Assembly: GCF_034702125.1 (NCBI RefSeq)
Contig: NC_085858.1
Span: 55,621,779-55,685,778, forward strand
Origin: Engraulis encrasicolus
Taxonomy: Eukaryota; Chordata; Actinopteri; Clupeiformes; Engraulidae
Direction: 5' to 3'
DNA: 64,000 bases
The notes beneath the pieces were generated by a model that saw nothing but the letters and a program-made list of their open reading frames with translations, did not search any database and was not told where the DNA came from. Positions 1 to 21,357 of this stretch are shown here, piece by piece. A program made the translations under genes and the position numbers. Position 1 is the stretch's first letter. Every line of letters begins with the position of its first letter.

Positions 1-492
1 GCAGACCTAAGCAGACCTAAGGACTGTTCTATTCATTGTAGGAGCATTATGACACGTTCCTTTAGGCAGACCGGAACCTGGTCATGTTAGGTGCCCATAG
101 CAACCTATTGCATTGGCATATCTCTATATACTTAAAGAATCTCTGGTGTAATATATAGTATAAATGGCATATATGTAGTATAATGTGGATCTGGGTCATC
201 TGACCTTCTTCAGGTAAAGTGTGCTGGTGGAATGGACAGTGTGCAGAACCTTTTTTACACTTAAATGACAACCTCACGGATAATATCCTAGGCGCCCGTC
301 CAACTACAGTGGTGTGCAAAAGCGACTGTTTGAACTAAACTGCCCTACAAAGGCAAAGTGCATTTGAAATTGAGAAATTTTGACAAAATATGTAGTTACT
401 GCACTTTGGCGGTGTAGTTCCGATTTGAAGCATGTATATCTGACTCTGTTGTCTGTCTCTCTGTCTCTGTCTCTGTCTCTCTGTCGTTGCAG

Positions 493-9201
<8,709 letters not shown>

Positions 9202-11315
9202 AGTCAGCTACAACGCCCACCCGCCTGCAGCAGTGTCCACCTGTCTGCATACTGACACACCCCCAACACTATCTCACACACACACATGCATACACACAAG
9301 CCTTTTATACATGCATGTATTAAATACACTAGAAGTTGGTCAGACAAGCCGACACTCATGCAAAAACACATAAGTGCCATATATATATATATTGCAAAAA
9401 GTGGACAATGCAGTAACACCCAAACAGGGAAACAAAACAATAAAAGCTCGGACGCCCTAAAATGTATAATGCAGAAGTGAGATGCCTGTACCAACCAATG
9501 CCATATATATCTCTACTTTAATTTTTAAAATTTGTTTTCTTTATTTTTTTTTTACTTTGAGAACCGTTGAGCTGACAATCTACCTACCTTCCAACTACAG
9601 TGCATACTTACAGATTGAAACCGTTCAACCATTTGACAATCTTCCCACCGATAACGCCACTCACATGTCAAATGCAGGACCAAAATCTGTCTCTTCATGT
9701 GATTTTCTCTGGGATTAAAAAAAGAAGTATGAATGCTATTTTTGTAAGGATTACATTCCAGTTATGATAGAACTGTTTCTGGATCTATTTTTCTAACTGA
9801 CCGAAGAGGGAAGGAAAGCAAGTGAAGATGGAAGGATGTGTACAAAGGAGACTTTAAAAAAGAAGTGAAGTGACAAAGTGAAGATGAGAAACTTATTAGA
9901 AGGGGACCAAAGTAATATCACAAACTTAATATGAAAAAGTGTTTTATTCTGAAGTTTTTATAATGATTTCCGGATGGAAGTACTACCCAATGTACTATAA
10001 TGGCTCTTACTAGCTCCCACTCTCCCGTTTCTTTCCTCTCGTTCTCTAAGCCTCCCCCTCTCCTCTCCTCTCTTCCCTTTTTTATCCTGTTCTTTTTCCC
10101 TGTTCTCCCTCTCTCACACATGCCTCTAGAGTGGGAGATGTCTGCTGCCATGTGTACTGTAAGAAATGTAGCTGCGCTTAAGTACCGTATACACGTATAC
10201 AAGCTTATGGGGCTGTAATATGCACAGGAACATTTACTAACATGCACCCAAGAACTTTATTAGAGAAGGAATAATAAAAACATAAAAAAACGGGGCTAGA
10301 AGTATCTTTGCACTGAGCATATTAGAAAGTATTAAATGACTATTCAGTCACCATGTATGCCACTACACTGGTGCGAATAATAATTGACAGTGAAAAAAAT
10401 ATATACCAAGTAGCCTATGCACAAGCCCATGTAGTAGTTCGCACGACAGCCTTAAAACACAGGTCCAGTCAAAACCTATGATGCATTTATTGTCTGGACT
10501 CCTTGAGTCGTCTGACTTTATATAATTGTCTTTTTTGTTTTTGTTTTTGTGGTTTTTTTTCTTTCTTTCTTTTTTGTAAACTTTGTCATTTAGTAGCTTC
10601 TTCTGCCGCAAGGGGCAATGCTGACGGGGGGTGGAGGGGTACACTATTATAACTCACAGCACACACTGTATTCTCAGGGCACTGCTGAGAGAGGGGAACT
10701 TCAGTGGGTTTCTATGTATCCAACCCCAAAAAAACGCGACCCAGGCAGGACAGTACAAGACAAGACAGGAGGGGGAGTAGAGGGGAGAGAAGGAAAGGCT
10801 CGTTAACCACTTATCTGGTTTTGTAGTCAAGACTCCCCTCTCTTAGACGTACACCACAAGCTGTATATACCTGGAGGGAGCCACACGGCAGGCGTAAAAC
10901 ATCACCCCTGGCCTTCACCTGACGTGAGAGGACTGGGGGGTGGGGGAGGAGGGCCTGTCTTTAAGGTTGTGGTAAACACAGTCTTTAAACGGAGGCCAGG
11001 GCGTATGTGTGCGCGAGAGGCCTGTGCCGGTGATTGTTGACACCCTGTCCCCACCTTTTTTTTGTGCGTGTTCAGGGTCAGCTTTCTTCGCTCACACTGC
11101 TGGGAAGTGAGAGGAACCTATTATTATTGATGACTTCTTATGATTAGAATAACGAGTTATACTCTCACGGAAAAAAAAACAAAATAAATAAAAAAAGGAA
11201 AAAAATGTCTTAATTTTGTACTGTTTCTCTGCGGCTCTGAAATAAAAGTATCTAGATGGATGGAGTCATGAAATGTTGGTATTGATGCAATAAAAATGGC
11301 TTTCTAAACTGCGAT
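9202..11315 (+). other. 3' UTR of the myosin heavy chain gene
   Basis: AT-rich non-coding sequence of about 2.1 kb follows the stop. AATAAA signals occur at about 9439, at 11241-11246 and at 11289-11294; the last two look like the main 3' end. No conserved reading frame is visible. Extent is inferred from the signals, not from transcript data. Confidence 0.6.
11241..11294 (+). terminator. Paired poly(A) signals of the myosin gene
   Basis: Two canonical AATAAA hexamers, at 11241-11246 and 11289-11294, about 2.05 kb after the stop codon. Either could direct cleavage. Confidence 0.5.
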
Positions 11316-13450
11316 CATGATGTCATGGTTTTTTTTTCTTCCATATAATAGCTTGGTTTGATCAGTGATTTAAATATTTAATACTTAAAGTCATATGGTA
11401 GAACTGGCTGATATGGTAAGAGCTAATAGTTTCACACAGTCCATATCTAGGCCAGAGGTGGGCAAACTCCGCCCCGGGGGCCACAGCAGCCACCGAACCA
11501 TTTCATCTGGCCCACGGAGCCTTTACAGGAAAGAAAACTTACAAATCTATAGTGAAACTCTCATCCTTTCTTTCTTTAAATGGCCAGCCAAGATGGGGGT
11601 CTTGTGGGTTTGTGAATAGAATAGTGTAGAGTAACATGTATTAATCCCGGTGGAAATGAAGGTGTCTAGTATAATGCATGAATGAATACACAATTAAACA
11701 CTTTCTTGCACAACATGTTAAACATGTACTACACACTTGCATTCATTTGGCCATTGGCAGGTCTCACACGATGAAAAGTATAAGAGTGGGTCATCACGTG
11801 CCATAACTGAGTGGTACAGAGCGTAGATGAGCCGAATAGTCCAAAAATGAAGTCCACTCTGCATGGTCTAGATAAATATTTGCAGTAGCCAATAAGGTAT
11901 GTCTTCACACTCTTTTTCTTATTGCAAACACAGGCGTGCTGCCTGCGATATGTGTACTAGATATCTAGAAATACTTTAGTGGTGGTCAGGGCCGGATTAG
12001 CGCTCAGTCTAGATATGGCTGCAGCCTAGGGCCCCACACCTAGGGGGCACAGCAACCCATATCTTGAGGGCACGGGCCATCTTAAGCCAGTGCAGGTAAA
12101 GGAATTATACAATACAATTGTTTTGGATAATATGTTACTATAATTGACAAAAAATGGTGGGACATATTTTTGAAGTTGTAAAACTTTTGCAATTTTAGTA
12201 GGGCCTATGAAAATATTTGTAATTTTGGATCTGAATAGATAAATGTGGGATTTAAGGAAGTGTGGTTTCTACAGATTGTCAAATTGTTGCCTCTGCATTT
12301 CATGTAGAAGTTATGACCTTTTCTTTAGGCCTACCTTGTGTTTACTAACATATTGGACAAAACTAGCTGACTGGCATTAAATATAGCTTTAGACTCGCGT
12401 GCCATGTTCTATTTGTGTCGCATGCCCTTCAGTTCACAATAAATGCACATTTCCAACGCCAGGGTGCTCCACTGCCAAAGGGAGGCAGTCCAGGCCAGAG
12501 TTTGCCCCTGCTTGAGACAATAGCCCCGTGAATGACAAGTTAAAACTGGTTCTCTGTTATATGCTGTCAGCCACGGGTTATCCCAGTCAGTATTGGAATC
12601 AGACGCGGCACAAGATCTACAGAGGCAACTGAGCTCGAGAGTATTCCTATCAATCAAAAAAGTTTTAAGGTCAGTAAAAGTCGTGTTGTATAATTGTCTT
12701 CTATTTGCCAGAACATTACGTGAAGTACTCTGCTTTTGGAGAATGAATAACTGCGTTACGTCAGGGCGCGCAACTACACTGGTTTCAGAATTGAGCTCAG
12801 TGGAATGCGTCGTTTCATTTGTAACCTAATTTTGAGAGTTTGTGAATGTCAAATTTCATCTTGGTTTTCTTTTTAGTCTCTACTATGTGATGCTTGCAGA
12901 CTCAGTGACCACCACGCAACTGGGATACCGGTAAGATTTAAACTGATTCCGAGGGGGTTGTCAGTGAGATCACTGTAGCCTAGTTCATCTCTCAAAATCA
13001 GACTTACCAGTGCTATGCAGAACACATCAATTTAAAATAGTGCACGTGTCGTCATCCAGGTTGCGTGCTGCATAGGCTACAGTCTGCCTCTAATGGGCAA
13101 GATGCTGCCCTGAATATGTGATAGAGCTTAATCAGTAACGCACTGTTCAGTCCTGCCTCCTAATGCCCAACATTGTGTGAATCAGGTGATTACAGTGGGT
13201 AGTGGCAACGGAGTTGTAAGGCAGCTGCAGCCTAACTTGCGTCCTCATTTCTCTGTAGACCTTGGAATCGGATTGATTGTTGTAACAGTTGCTGAGATAT
13301 TTTTTTTTTCTGTGGACATTTCTAATAGACATTACAGACATCTGCCCTGAGGAAAGACAGTGAAATACAGGAGGAGACAGTGAAACCCCACATCACTGCT
13401 GGTTTATATTAATTTATTTATTCGGAAGAAGATTACCTTTATTCTGGACC
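11316..13450. other. Intergenic region upstream of slc25a38
   Basis: No supported gene. A fragment at about 11452-11522 carries text typical of hAT-like element ends (GAGGTGGGCAAACTCCGCCC). A 35-bp sequence at 12711-12745 recurs exactly at 13697-13731. The slc25a38 promoter and 5' UTR must lie in the last few hundred bases; no TATA box is evident. Confidence 0.5.
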
Positions 13451-13731
13451 ATGGAACTGGCCCTGGTGAGTATCTTAAATGATGGAAATGAAATTATTAT
13501 GCAAAAGTGTGATTCACTAAACTTTTCTGAATGCCCAAATCATGCATTTCTCAAATTGTGTTTTGTCTCAAGTCTAATAGCATTCCTTTAAGTTTGGCTG
13601 CCCTGTTAATGTCACTGGTTCGCTTATAGTGCAGGCTAATGTCTTGACCCTGAATCAGTCCAGCTGATGTCAAGTTGCTGCAGGTCACTTTGACCTGAAC
13701 ATTACGTGAAGTACTCTGCTTTTGGAGAATG
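12711..13731 (+). repeat. Pair of identical 35-bp direct repeats flanking the slc25a38 start region
   Basis: The sequence starting GAACATTACGTGAAGTACTC and ending GGAGAATG occurs identically at 12711-12745 and 13697-13731, 986 bp apart. The slc25a38 first exon lies between the copies. Confidence 0.85.
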
Positions 13732-16700
13732 GAGTAGCCATTATGGAGTAGCCATTATGGTACTGTTTCCACGTAGCTGGATATTTTTATATGTGGATAT
13801 TTTTTTCTCCTGGTTGCATTGGTTTTGCATTGGTTTTGGCCTTCCTTTTCCACATAGCAGATATTTAAAATCCAGGTATAAAAAGCAGGAGAAAAAAATA
13901 TCCTGTTTAGGGGGCTGAAACGCATTTGTTACAATGGAGGATTTATTTTTATCCACATGTTGCGTTTACACCTCAACAGGAGAAAAAAATACCCTGCTAA
14001 AAAAATATCCTGCTACGTGGAAACAGCACCTATGACAACCAGTTTCTCAGTCTTTCCTTCAGTCAAACAATGCATAACTCACAACTCTAATTGCATGCAT
14101 ATTTAAAAGCCTTATTTATAATTTGTGTAGGCTACTGATTTACGTATTGGTGCTTTTGCAACATTTATATTGAGCCCCAAGGCAACAAAGCAATCATTTA
14201 ACAACTCAATTCTAATCGCCTACAAAAGTTGGAGCACATGATTTTAGATGTGGAGCATGTCTTTGGCTCTATACTTTTGGCAACATTCTGAGTTCTTTAA
14301 AAGTAGCCTAAATTCCGACTCTGATCCAACAGCTTTAAAGGCTTCGTGGGTAAAAAAAAAAGGTGCCCACAGTCAGCCACATGTGCCCCACTCACGTGCC
14401 TGGCACGGTTTCAGGGGGGCTGCATGCCTCGTAAATCTTCCACGACTGACAGACCCCCTTTTGTGGCACTCTTAAAAAATGGGTCAGATTCCTTTCCGCA
14501 CTGCCTTGAACGTGCCCCTACTCAAGAGCAGAGTCACTCCAAGACGCTCCCGCCAGCAGAAGTGCTACTGGCCTGGGGTGAGTTTCTCAAAAGAGAAGTT
14601 GTTAGCCTGTTAGCAACTTCGGTAGTTGCCAATGGGAAAATGCATTGAAAACAACAAAGTAGCTGATGTAGTTAGCAACTTTGGTTTTGGGAAATTCACC
14701 CCTGAGTTGCAGGGAGGCCAGGCAGACAGCCACAAGCCCTGTTGCCATAGCAATTTCTGTAATCGAGTCATGCCGAGCCTCTGTGGAGCAGAGATCCCAT
14801 TGGTCAACGCGGAGTTGTGGCCAAATAACTCTCCCCTGTAGTACGCTTTGCTAGTAGGAAAGCTGTGTACTCGAGATAAGGGAGGAGAGAGGGAGGGTGA
14901 GAAATCAGAGAGAATGTCAATAGAAATGTGTAGACATATCACACAGACTAATAGTTGGAAGTTTTTATTGACATCAAAGACATTGTTTTGGTGACTCAGA
15001 ATAACTTACTCCTAAGCAGGTCACTTGAAGCTTCACATTTGATATGAAATGAACTACATACCTTGTCTGTAACCTTGATTGAAGAGGAACAACTGTTGGC
15101 CAGATTATTTTCGTAGTGACCTACTTGGATCAAGCCACCAAGAGAAGGTCTATGCTTTACTCGTGTTTATGCCATGTGTGAAAGTGACAGTATAATATAG
15201 TTGTGATGTGGCGAAAGAGAAGAATGTGCTTTCACATAAATGCTGCCTTGTGTGTGTTTTTGAGTGCAGGGGAGAGGGGAGTGGTTGTTTACAATTCAAA
15301 GGAGCTGGAGGTGGGATTATGGGTAATCCTTGGGGGGGAAAAAACAAGCTTCCCGTAAAAAAAAACACAAACAGATCAACCACAATAACCGGACTACGCG
15401 TTTAAATGGTTGCGTTGATATTATATACTGTAGTAGGTTTTCAGAATAGTTGTTATCAACCTAAACAGGATTTCTCTTATGTTTAACATACATTGCACAA
15501 CAACAAAACAAAACTGAATCACGTGCACTGTCCAGCCTAAACCTTGTTACTCCTAATTTGATGAGGCAGACTAAAATTGGCCCAGAATCCTCTGACAGCA
15601 CGTCTTCTTCTAAACTACTAATCAAGAACGTGAGCACCAACTACACAGTGAAGATGTGAGTTAAGGGGTAGATAAGATGTTCCTGCTCTTCCTGATTCTT
15701 GTGCTCATGTAGTCTGCTCTTTCTCTCCACCCACCCCCAACCTCTCTCTCTTTTTCTCTCTCTCTCTCTCTCTCTCATTCTCTCTCCATCAGGCCCATCC
15801 TGCCATTAAGGCCTTCATGTGTGGCTCTCTGAGTGGCACCTGTTCCACTCTGCTCTTCCAGCCCCTGGACCTGGTCAAGACGCGTCTGCAGACCCTCAAC
15901 TCCACTGTGCAGCCTGGGTGAGTCGACCACAACGTTTAACCATTTTCTCTGCAATCTATGACGGTGACAGTAACGAAAACATCACGGAAACATCACACAA
16001 CGCTGTATAGGTCTATAGAGCGGTGTCAAAACTGTCCCAAGTTCTGTCCGACCTCGGCCTTTTGCTGCGCTGTGATTGGTCCAAACAGCTTTTGAGTGGG
16101 GGGGCTTAGCCAAAGGTGAATTAATCTCAGTCATCATGGGTAGACACAGTACTTCCCTACAAAGCGAAAAGGCAGTAACTGCACATAGTTCCAAAATCAG
16201 TAAAATGACTTTAAAATCATTATGTTGTCGCTTAAGTAGTTTCAGGTACGGTAGATTATTGACATGCGGCTGCTTTGTTACTCTATATTACCACAATCTT
16301 TGCAGGTGAATCATTTTTATTAATCTTTATATTTTGATATGTCATCATTAACCCCTTAGCACAGCACTGTGGCTCTCTGTAATGTCATAGCAATGTTGTT
16401 ATGATGTAGTTAGGCATTTTCAGCAAGTGAATAGGGTCGCCGGCAACATCAGTGCAGTTACTGCCTTTTTGCTTTGTAGAGAAGATCGTTAATATGCATT
16501 ATGCTTTCCTACATTATGATTTCCTACTTTCGGTCCTTCTGCGTCTTTTAGTGTCATGAAAAACTCAATATAAAAAGTTTGTACTATTATTATTATTTCA
16601 TGACCTTACTGGGACACTGCCATCCCCTTACTGGGACACTGCCATCCCCTTACTGGGACGCTGCCATCCCCTTACTGGGACACTGCCATCCCCTTCACTT

Positions 16701-19700
16701 CATATGGTCCTTTAATTTGGTCACGTACAATGCTGTCAAGCTATGACTCACATCCGACAGACAGACGCACACACTGTCCTGTGCAGTCCATTGACTAGTA
16801 TGCCATCAATGGTCCTCGCAGTCACTGCGTGTCCCCAGGCCAGGGATTGTGCGTATGTGCGCATGGGAGTACACGTGCAAAGATAGAGTAGTGACGACCG
16901 TTTGTGGTCTTCCCCTGAATGATTGTACAGCTTGTTTTTACTGATAACGATTAGAATGCCAGAGGAAGCCTTATCAAGAATTTAAGTCCAGGCTCATCTC
17001 TGATCAATGCATTTTGTGCTGTAAAGAGCAATAGGGGAGAGAACAGATTTTATAGGGACTGTTCACTACGTATAGATCGGATGACGCATGTTTCTTCATA
17101 CTGTGTGCCTGTGTGAAAAAAAGCTTCAGCAAAGCCTTAATAACCCCTTAGCGCAGCACTGTGGCTCTCTGTAATGTCACAGCAATGTTGTTATGATGTA
17201 GTTAGGCATTTTCAGCAAGTGAATAGGGTCGCCGGCGACCCCAGCTGCAGTAAGAGGTTTTAACATCACTCAGAAACTAAGTGATTTCCAAACCGGCTTC
17301 AACAAAGAATTGTGCACTGTGCTCCTTATATTTCATTAGTATTTGCTAATCTTAATTTAGTAATCCCTGCAGAACATTGTCAAGCACAGCTGCCAATGGC
17401 ATGCATGCCTACAATTCAGATCTACTTGTTGTCGGCAGTAGGCTAATCAATCAATCGATCAATACATTCCAATGATTTCCATTGCACACCTAATCTGCCA
17501 GAGGCAAACAAAGTCGTACAATTCAAAAGGGCACACTATTTTCAATATTACTTCTGGACAAAGGCCCTTCTACGTTCACTACACTCATTAGGAAATTAAA
17601 TGATACACAGAGTATGCTTTTCTTAACGCCCACTTAATTGTTTTGTACAGTACAAACACAAAATGTTGTAGTTGTGAAGTATGTACATGTACATTTGTGG
17701 TCACACATGATTACCTTCATGAGCAATGTGTGTGTCTGATCTGATGTTGAAAACTTGTCCACTTTCACTTTCAGCTCTGCGAGGGTGGGAATGGTGACAG
17801 TGTTGCTCAGCGTGGTGAAGACGGACAAGCTCATTGGACTATGGAAAGGAGTGTCACCGGTGAGTCTCTTTCCCTTTTCCCTTTATTTTGGTATTGGGAA
17901 GTTTTTGGGAAAAAATGTCCATACTCATCATACCATCATCTCAACTGTTGTTAATACATTTCTGCGACCTGCTTAACCCCTTAGCATATAGCCTCAACAA
18001 AATGGAAATGGCCAAGTCTTAATAGAGTTACTTAAGACTCTGCATTGCCATAGAAATGTTGTTATGATGTAGTTGAGAGTTTTCAGCAAAGAGTTCATAG
18101 GCCCGCTGGCGGGCCCATCTGCAGTAAGAGGCTACATGTTCGATTTCAAATATTTGTGATTTTTTTTTCTCTCCATGCAGTCTTTCGTGCGCACCATCCC
18201 CGGTGTGGGGATCTACTTCAGCACCTACTTCACCTTCAAGCAGCACTTCCTCTCGGAGAAGGGCCCCGGGCCCCTGGAGGCCATGCTGCTGGGAGGGGGG
18301 GCCCGCGTGGTGGCAGGAGTCTGCATGCTGCCCGTGACCGTCATCAAAACGCGCTTCGAGGTGTGTGTGTGCACTTCAGATATATTTAGTATGTAGCTCT
18401 TTGAGTGCCATGGACTTGAAAACGAGTCTTTTCATAATGTATGGCACAGTGCCAAAGACTTGATATCAAGTCAATTGCGTTTTTTTAGGGGGGGTGGGGC
18501 CTAACACATTGATCTGGTATGTTTGTTGTTCACATGGACAAAGAAGTGAATTTTTATGGCTCTTGAAAAATGACTCAAACGTTAAAAAAAGCCTGGCAAC
18601 CCCCCGGTCTGAATTTGAAAATGGCTGGCACTCAATGAGTTAACTGTGTTTTATATGTACTGCATACTGTATATCAGGAGCAGCGCTAAGGGGAAAAGTG
18701 AGGTTTGTAATCATTGGCTGTGTTTACATAGGCACTATTCCTATAAACAGATTAAATGTAATCGGTTTAAATGAAAGTATACTTAAGGAGATTATTTGGC
18801 TGTTTACATGATCCATATTTATTTATTTATTTTTTTTAATATATTTTGTAGGGGCTTTTCATGCCTTTATTGACAGGATAGTATGAGATGTTGACAGGAA
18901 ATGAGTGGGAGAGAGATATGGGGGAGGATTGGGAAATGACCCCGTCCGGATTCAAACCGGGGTCCCCATGGGGCGGGCATGAAAGCCCAAATGTGGGGGG
19001 CTTAGCGCGCTGCGCCACAGCGCCCCCCAAACTGTATTTTTAAGGTGTAAAATGCTTATAAGTGTCTCTGATGATGAAGAAGATGATGCATTGCAGAGTA
19101 CTGACGACTAACTGTGCACCTCCTGTGTGTTTTCCCTCCAGAGTGGGCGGTATAACTACAGCAGCGTGCTGGGGGCCCTGCGCAGCGTGTGCCAGACGGA
19201 GGGGCCCCGGGCCCTGTTCTCCGGCCTGGCCGCTACACTCCTCCGAGACGCCCCCTTCTCTGGCCTCTACCTCATGTTCTACAGCCAAAGCAAGAGCGCA
19301 CTGCCAAAAGGTCAGTTGTTAGGAGCGAGTGACGGTATTGAAACAAATAGTTGCTAACTATGTTACCTACTTTGTTGTTTGCAATGCAATTCCTCATTGG
19401 CAACTACCCAAGTTGGTAACTGGCTAGCACCTACACTTTCGAGAAACGCACCCCTGATTATTACCATTATCACCATTACAATGATGACAGGCTCCAAGTA
19501 ATAGAACAATAAAGTTATACCACTGTTGAGGGCAAGGTCTAGCTGCCATGAAATACTGATTTAATCCCTTGTTATATGTAATGTAATGTTAATCTTTATT
19601 TTTGATATCAATGTTTTATCAATGTTAATGTGTCCCTGGGCCATGTAAAGCATTAGTGTGGTTACAGCGGAAAACTACTTTTATTGCATAATGTAATTAG

Positions 19701-20065
19701 TGCTATCAATTGCCACATTTCATTTTTTATCCAGCAGTGATAGTAATACTTGCATCTTTTCGGTCACAAATGTCTAAAAATTAAACCCTTCATTTTTTTG
19801 GCCTTTCATTTTACAGAGATTAGTTTGTCACCTTATGCTCCACTGGGTAACTTCAGCTGTGGTATAGTGGCGGGGGTCTTGGCCTCCCTGGTCACGCAAC
19901 CAGCAGATGTGGTCAAAACACACATGCAAGTCTGTCCCCATCTCTACAAGAGCACACCAGACGCCGTGTGCCTCATATACAAAGTGAGTCGTGTTTTGTG
20001 TGCCCCTTGAGCCGATAATAAAACACTATTATGTAAGTGTTTTGGCTTGTGCGTGTGCGTGTGCG

Positions 20066-20164
<99 letters not shown>

Positions 20165-21267
20165 GCCTGATAGGATTCAGGCACTTTGCCTGATTTCAGG
20201 CTTGCCAGTATTTGTCTGAGAGAAACAAATTGGTACTACCCGGGGAAGATTTCATAGGAAAAGCTTGTCAATTCTGAGTCATTGTCAGGTTTAAAATGCA
20301 GACAGGTGACATAAGCAAAGTTCAGATAGGTCTACCCTAGGAAGATTTATTAGAGAAAGCTTGTCAATTAATGTCAATTCATGGTCATGTTTCAAATGAG
20401 GGAAATCCAGCCACATAAGGGACTAGGAAATCTAGATTTTATTGTCAATTAATGAAACCTAAGGTAAACACCATGCCAATATAATACTTGAGTAATGTGA
20501 TAGCTTCATTGAATCGAATGGTAAAAATAATGAGCCATACTCAAAGTAACAAAAGTTAAGACTGATTTTCTGTATCAGAATGTATCCTTTATGGCTTTGG
20601 CTACCCGTACACCTTATCTTTTCTTTGGCCTACATCTGTATAACTTGCTGCATCTTCACTTATTTTGGTTACATCAGAGTATCTGAAATTACCTCTTTGC
20701 CAAAGAGTTGGATGGTTTGCTGTGTATTGTAGCATTTATACAATGTGCCTGTTTCTCTGCCTAGAAACATGGACAGTTATATCTTTTGTGTATCTAAAAT
20801 TGCCTCTTGATCTGTCCTGGACAAAGGCTTTAACTGTATTAAAGTATTCAACGTTGCCTCTTCCTCTGCCCAAGAACATGTGCCGCTTTGTTTACTGAGA
20901 ATCTAAACCTGACCTTGTCTCTTTCCAGGAACATGTATATCATTTTGGTTGTAGTAGTCTCATAGTGTGTGCCGTTCCACCAGTGCAGCTCTGTAGTAGA
21001 CTTAACTACCATAGAACTACACTAGGCCTACTACAACATCACACAATTTGTCACTTTATCCGTTCTGGTAATGGCAACTTTATTGCAGGGGTTCATTTCT
21101 TAACAGATCAAGTATTTAATTTGCCTGTTTATTTCTCTGCACAGGAACATGGTGTGCAGGGCTTCTTCCGCGGCGCGGTGCCCCGCTGTCTGAGGCGGAC
21201 CATGATGGCAGCCATGGCCTGGACTGTATACGAGCAGCTCATGGCCCATTTCGGCCTCAAGTCCTAA
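13451..21267 (+). CDS. slc25a38: Mitochondrial glycine carrier SLC25A38
   Basis: Inner-membrane carrier that imports glycine for the first step of haem synthesis; loss of the human gene causes congenital sideroblastic anaemia. Exons: 13451-13465, 15793-15917, 17775-17859, 18181-18360, 19142-19310, 19817-19983, 21145-21267 (TAA). The joined frame is 287 residues, close to the fish and human proteins. Three SLC25 repeats are visible with signatures QPLDLVKTR (28-36), PVTVIK (126-131) and QPADVVKTH (219-227). It starts [13 protein letters not shown] and ends MAHFGLKS, as in fish orthologues. The first coding exon holds five codons and the next begins AHP, so the ATG at 13451 is well supported. 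Fish often keep two co-orthologues (a and b); which one this is cannot be read here. Confidence 0.95.
13759..14030. mobile_element. MITE with CTGTTTCCACGTAGC inverted ends
   Basis: Left end GGTACTGTTTCCACGTAGC matches the complement of the right end, GCTACGTGGAAACAGCACC, with one mismatch. Internally the element has inverted AAAAATATCC motifs. It has no coding capacity and lies in slc25a38 intron 1. Confidence 0.65.
14573..14704. mobile_element. Small MITE with GGGGTGA(A/G)TTTC ends
   Basis: CTGGGGTGAGTTTCTCAAAA at the left is the inverted counterpart of GGGAAATTCACCCCTG at the right, about 132 bp overall. A similar right end occurs at 19434-19455. It lies in slc25a38 intron 1. Confidence 0.6.
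15718..15788 (+). repeat. (CT)n tract before slc25a38 exon 2
   Basis: A long CT/TC run forms an extended polypyrimidine tract just upstream of the acceptor at 15792. Confidence 0.85.
16348..16470 (+). mobile_element. TTAACCCCTTAGC short element, copy 1
   Basis: Begins TTAACCCCTTAGCACAGCAC and ends near the GCAGTTACTGCC block. More than 100 bp is shared, almost without change, with 17140-17263 and more loosely with 17973-18133. All three copies have the same orientation within about 1.8 kb of slc25a38 introns 2 and 3. Confidence 0.7.
16605..16696. repeat. 22-bp tandem repeat, four copies
   Basis: Four units of CCTTACTGGGACACTGCCAT plus CC, one with a single base change, in slc25a38 intron 2. 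Confidence 0.9.
17140..17263 (+). mobile_element. TTAACCCCTTAGC short element, copy 2
   Basis: Near-identical to copy 1 from TAACCCCTTAGCGCAGCAC through GAATAGGGTCGCCGGC. It ends GCAGTAAGAGGTTTTAA, giving inverted ends of the TTAA(N)CCTCTTA kind. Confidence 0.7.
17973..18133 (+). mobile_element. TTAACCCCTTAGC short element, copy 3
   Basis: More diverged member: TTAACCCCTTAGCATA at the start, a shared ATGTTGTTATGATGTAGTT core, a GC palindrome CCCGCTGGCGGGC, and GCAGTAAGAGGCT at the end. It lies 48 bp upstream of slc25a38 exon 4. Confidence 0.65.
18389..18642. mobile_element. MITE with TTGAGTGCCA inverted ends
   Basis: Left GTAGCTCTTTGAGTGCCATG pairs with right GGCTGGCACTCAATGAGTTAAC. An internal inverted pair is built from ACTTGAAAACGAGTC and GACTTGATATCAAGTC. 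About 250 bp, non-coding, in slc25a38 intron 4. Confidence 0.55.
18840..19029 (-). mobile_element. tRNA-derived SINE (same family as 38229-38409)
   Basis: On the minus strand it starts GGGGGGCGCTGTGGCGCAGC (A-box region) and carries a B box CCGGTTTGAATCC, then a tail block about TCCCAATCCTCCCCCATATC and a CAATAAAGGCATGAAAAG end. The head CGCTGTGGCGCAGCGCGCTA is identical to the copy at 38229. No clear target duplication is seen. Confidence 0.75.
19330..19455. mobile_element. Fragment related to the GGGGTG-ended MITE
   Basis: The right end TTTCGAGAAACGCACCCCTG is the inverted counterpart of a GGGGTGCGTTTCTCG start. The interior repeats TTGGCAACTACC and TAGTTGCTAAC motifs that are also found in the 14573-14704 element. 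The left end is not evident. Confidence 0.4.
20049..20161. repeat. (GT)n microsatellite
   Basis: About 113 bp of GT with a few GC interruptions at the 5' side, in slc25a38 intron 6. Confidence 0.97.
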
Positions 21268-21357
21268 ATACGGGACACACACACACATTACCACAGAATG
21301 CAGAAGGACTCATTAAAGAACGAGCAAGTGGAAGGAAAATGGAGAAGTTGGACCGCT

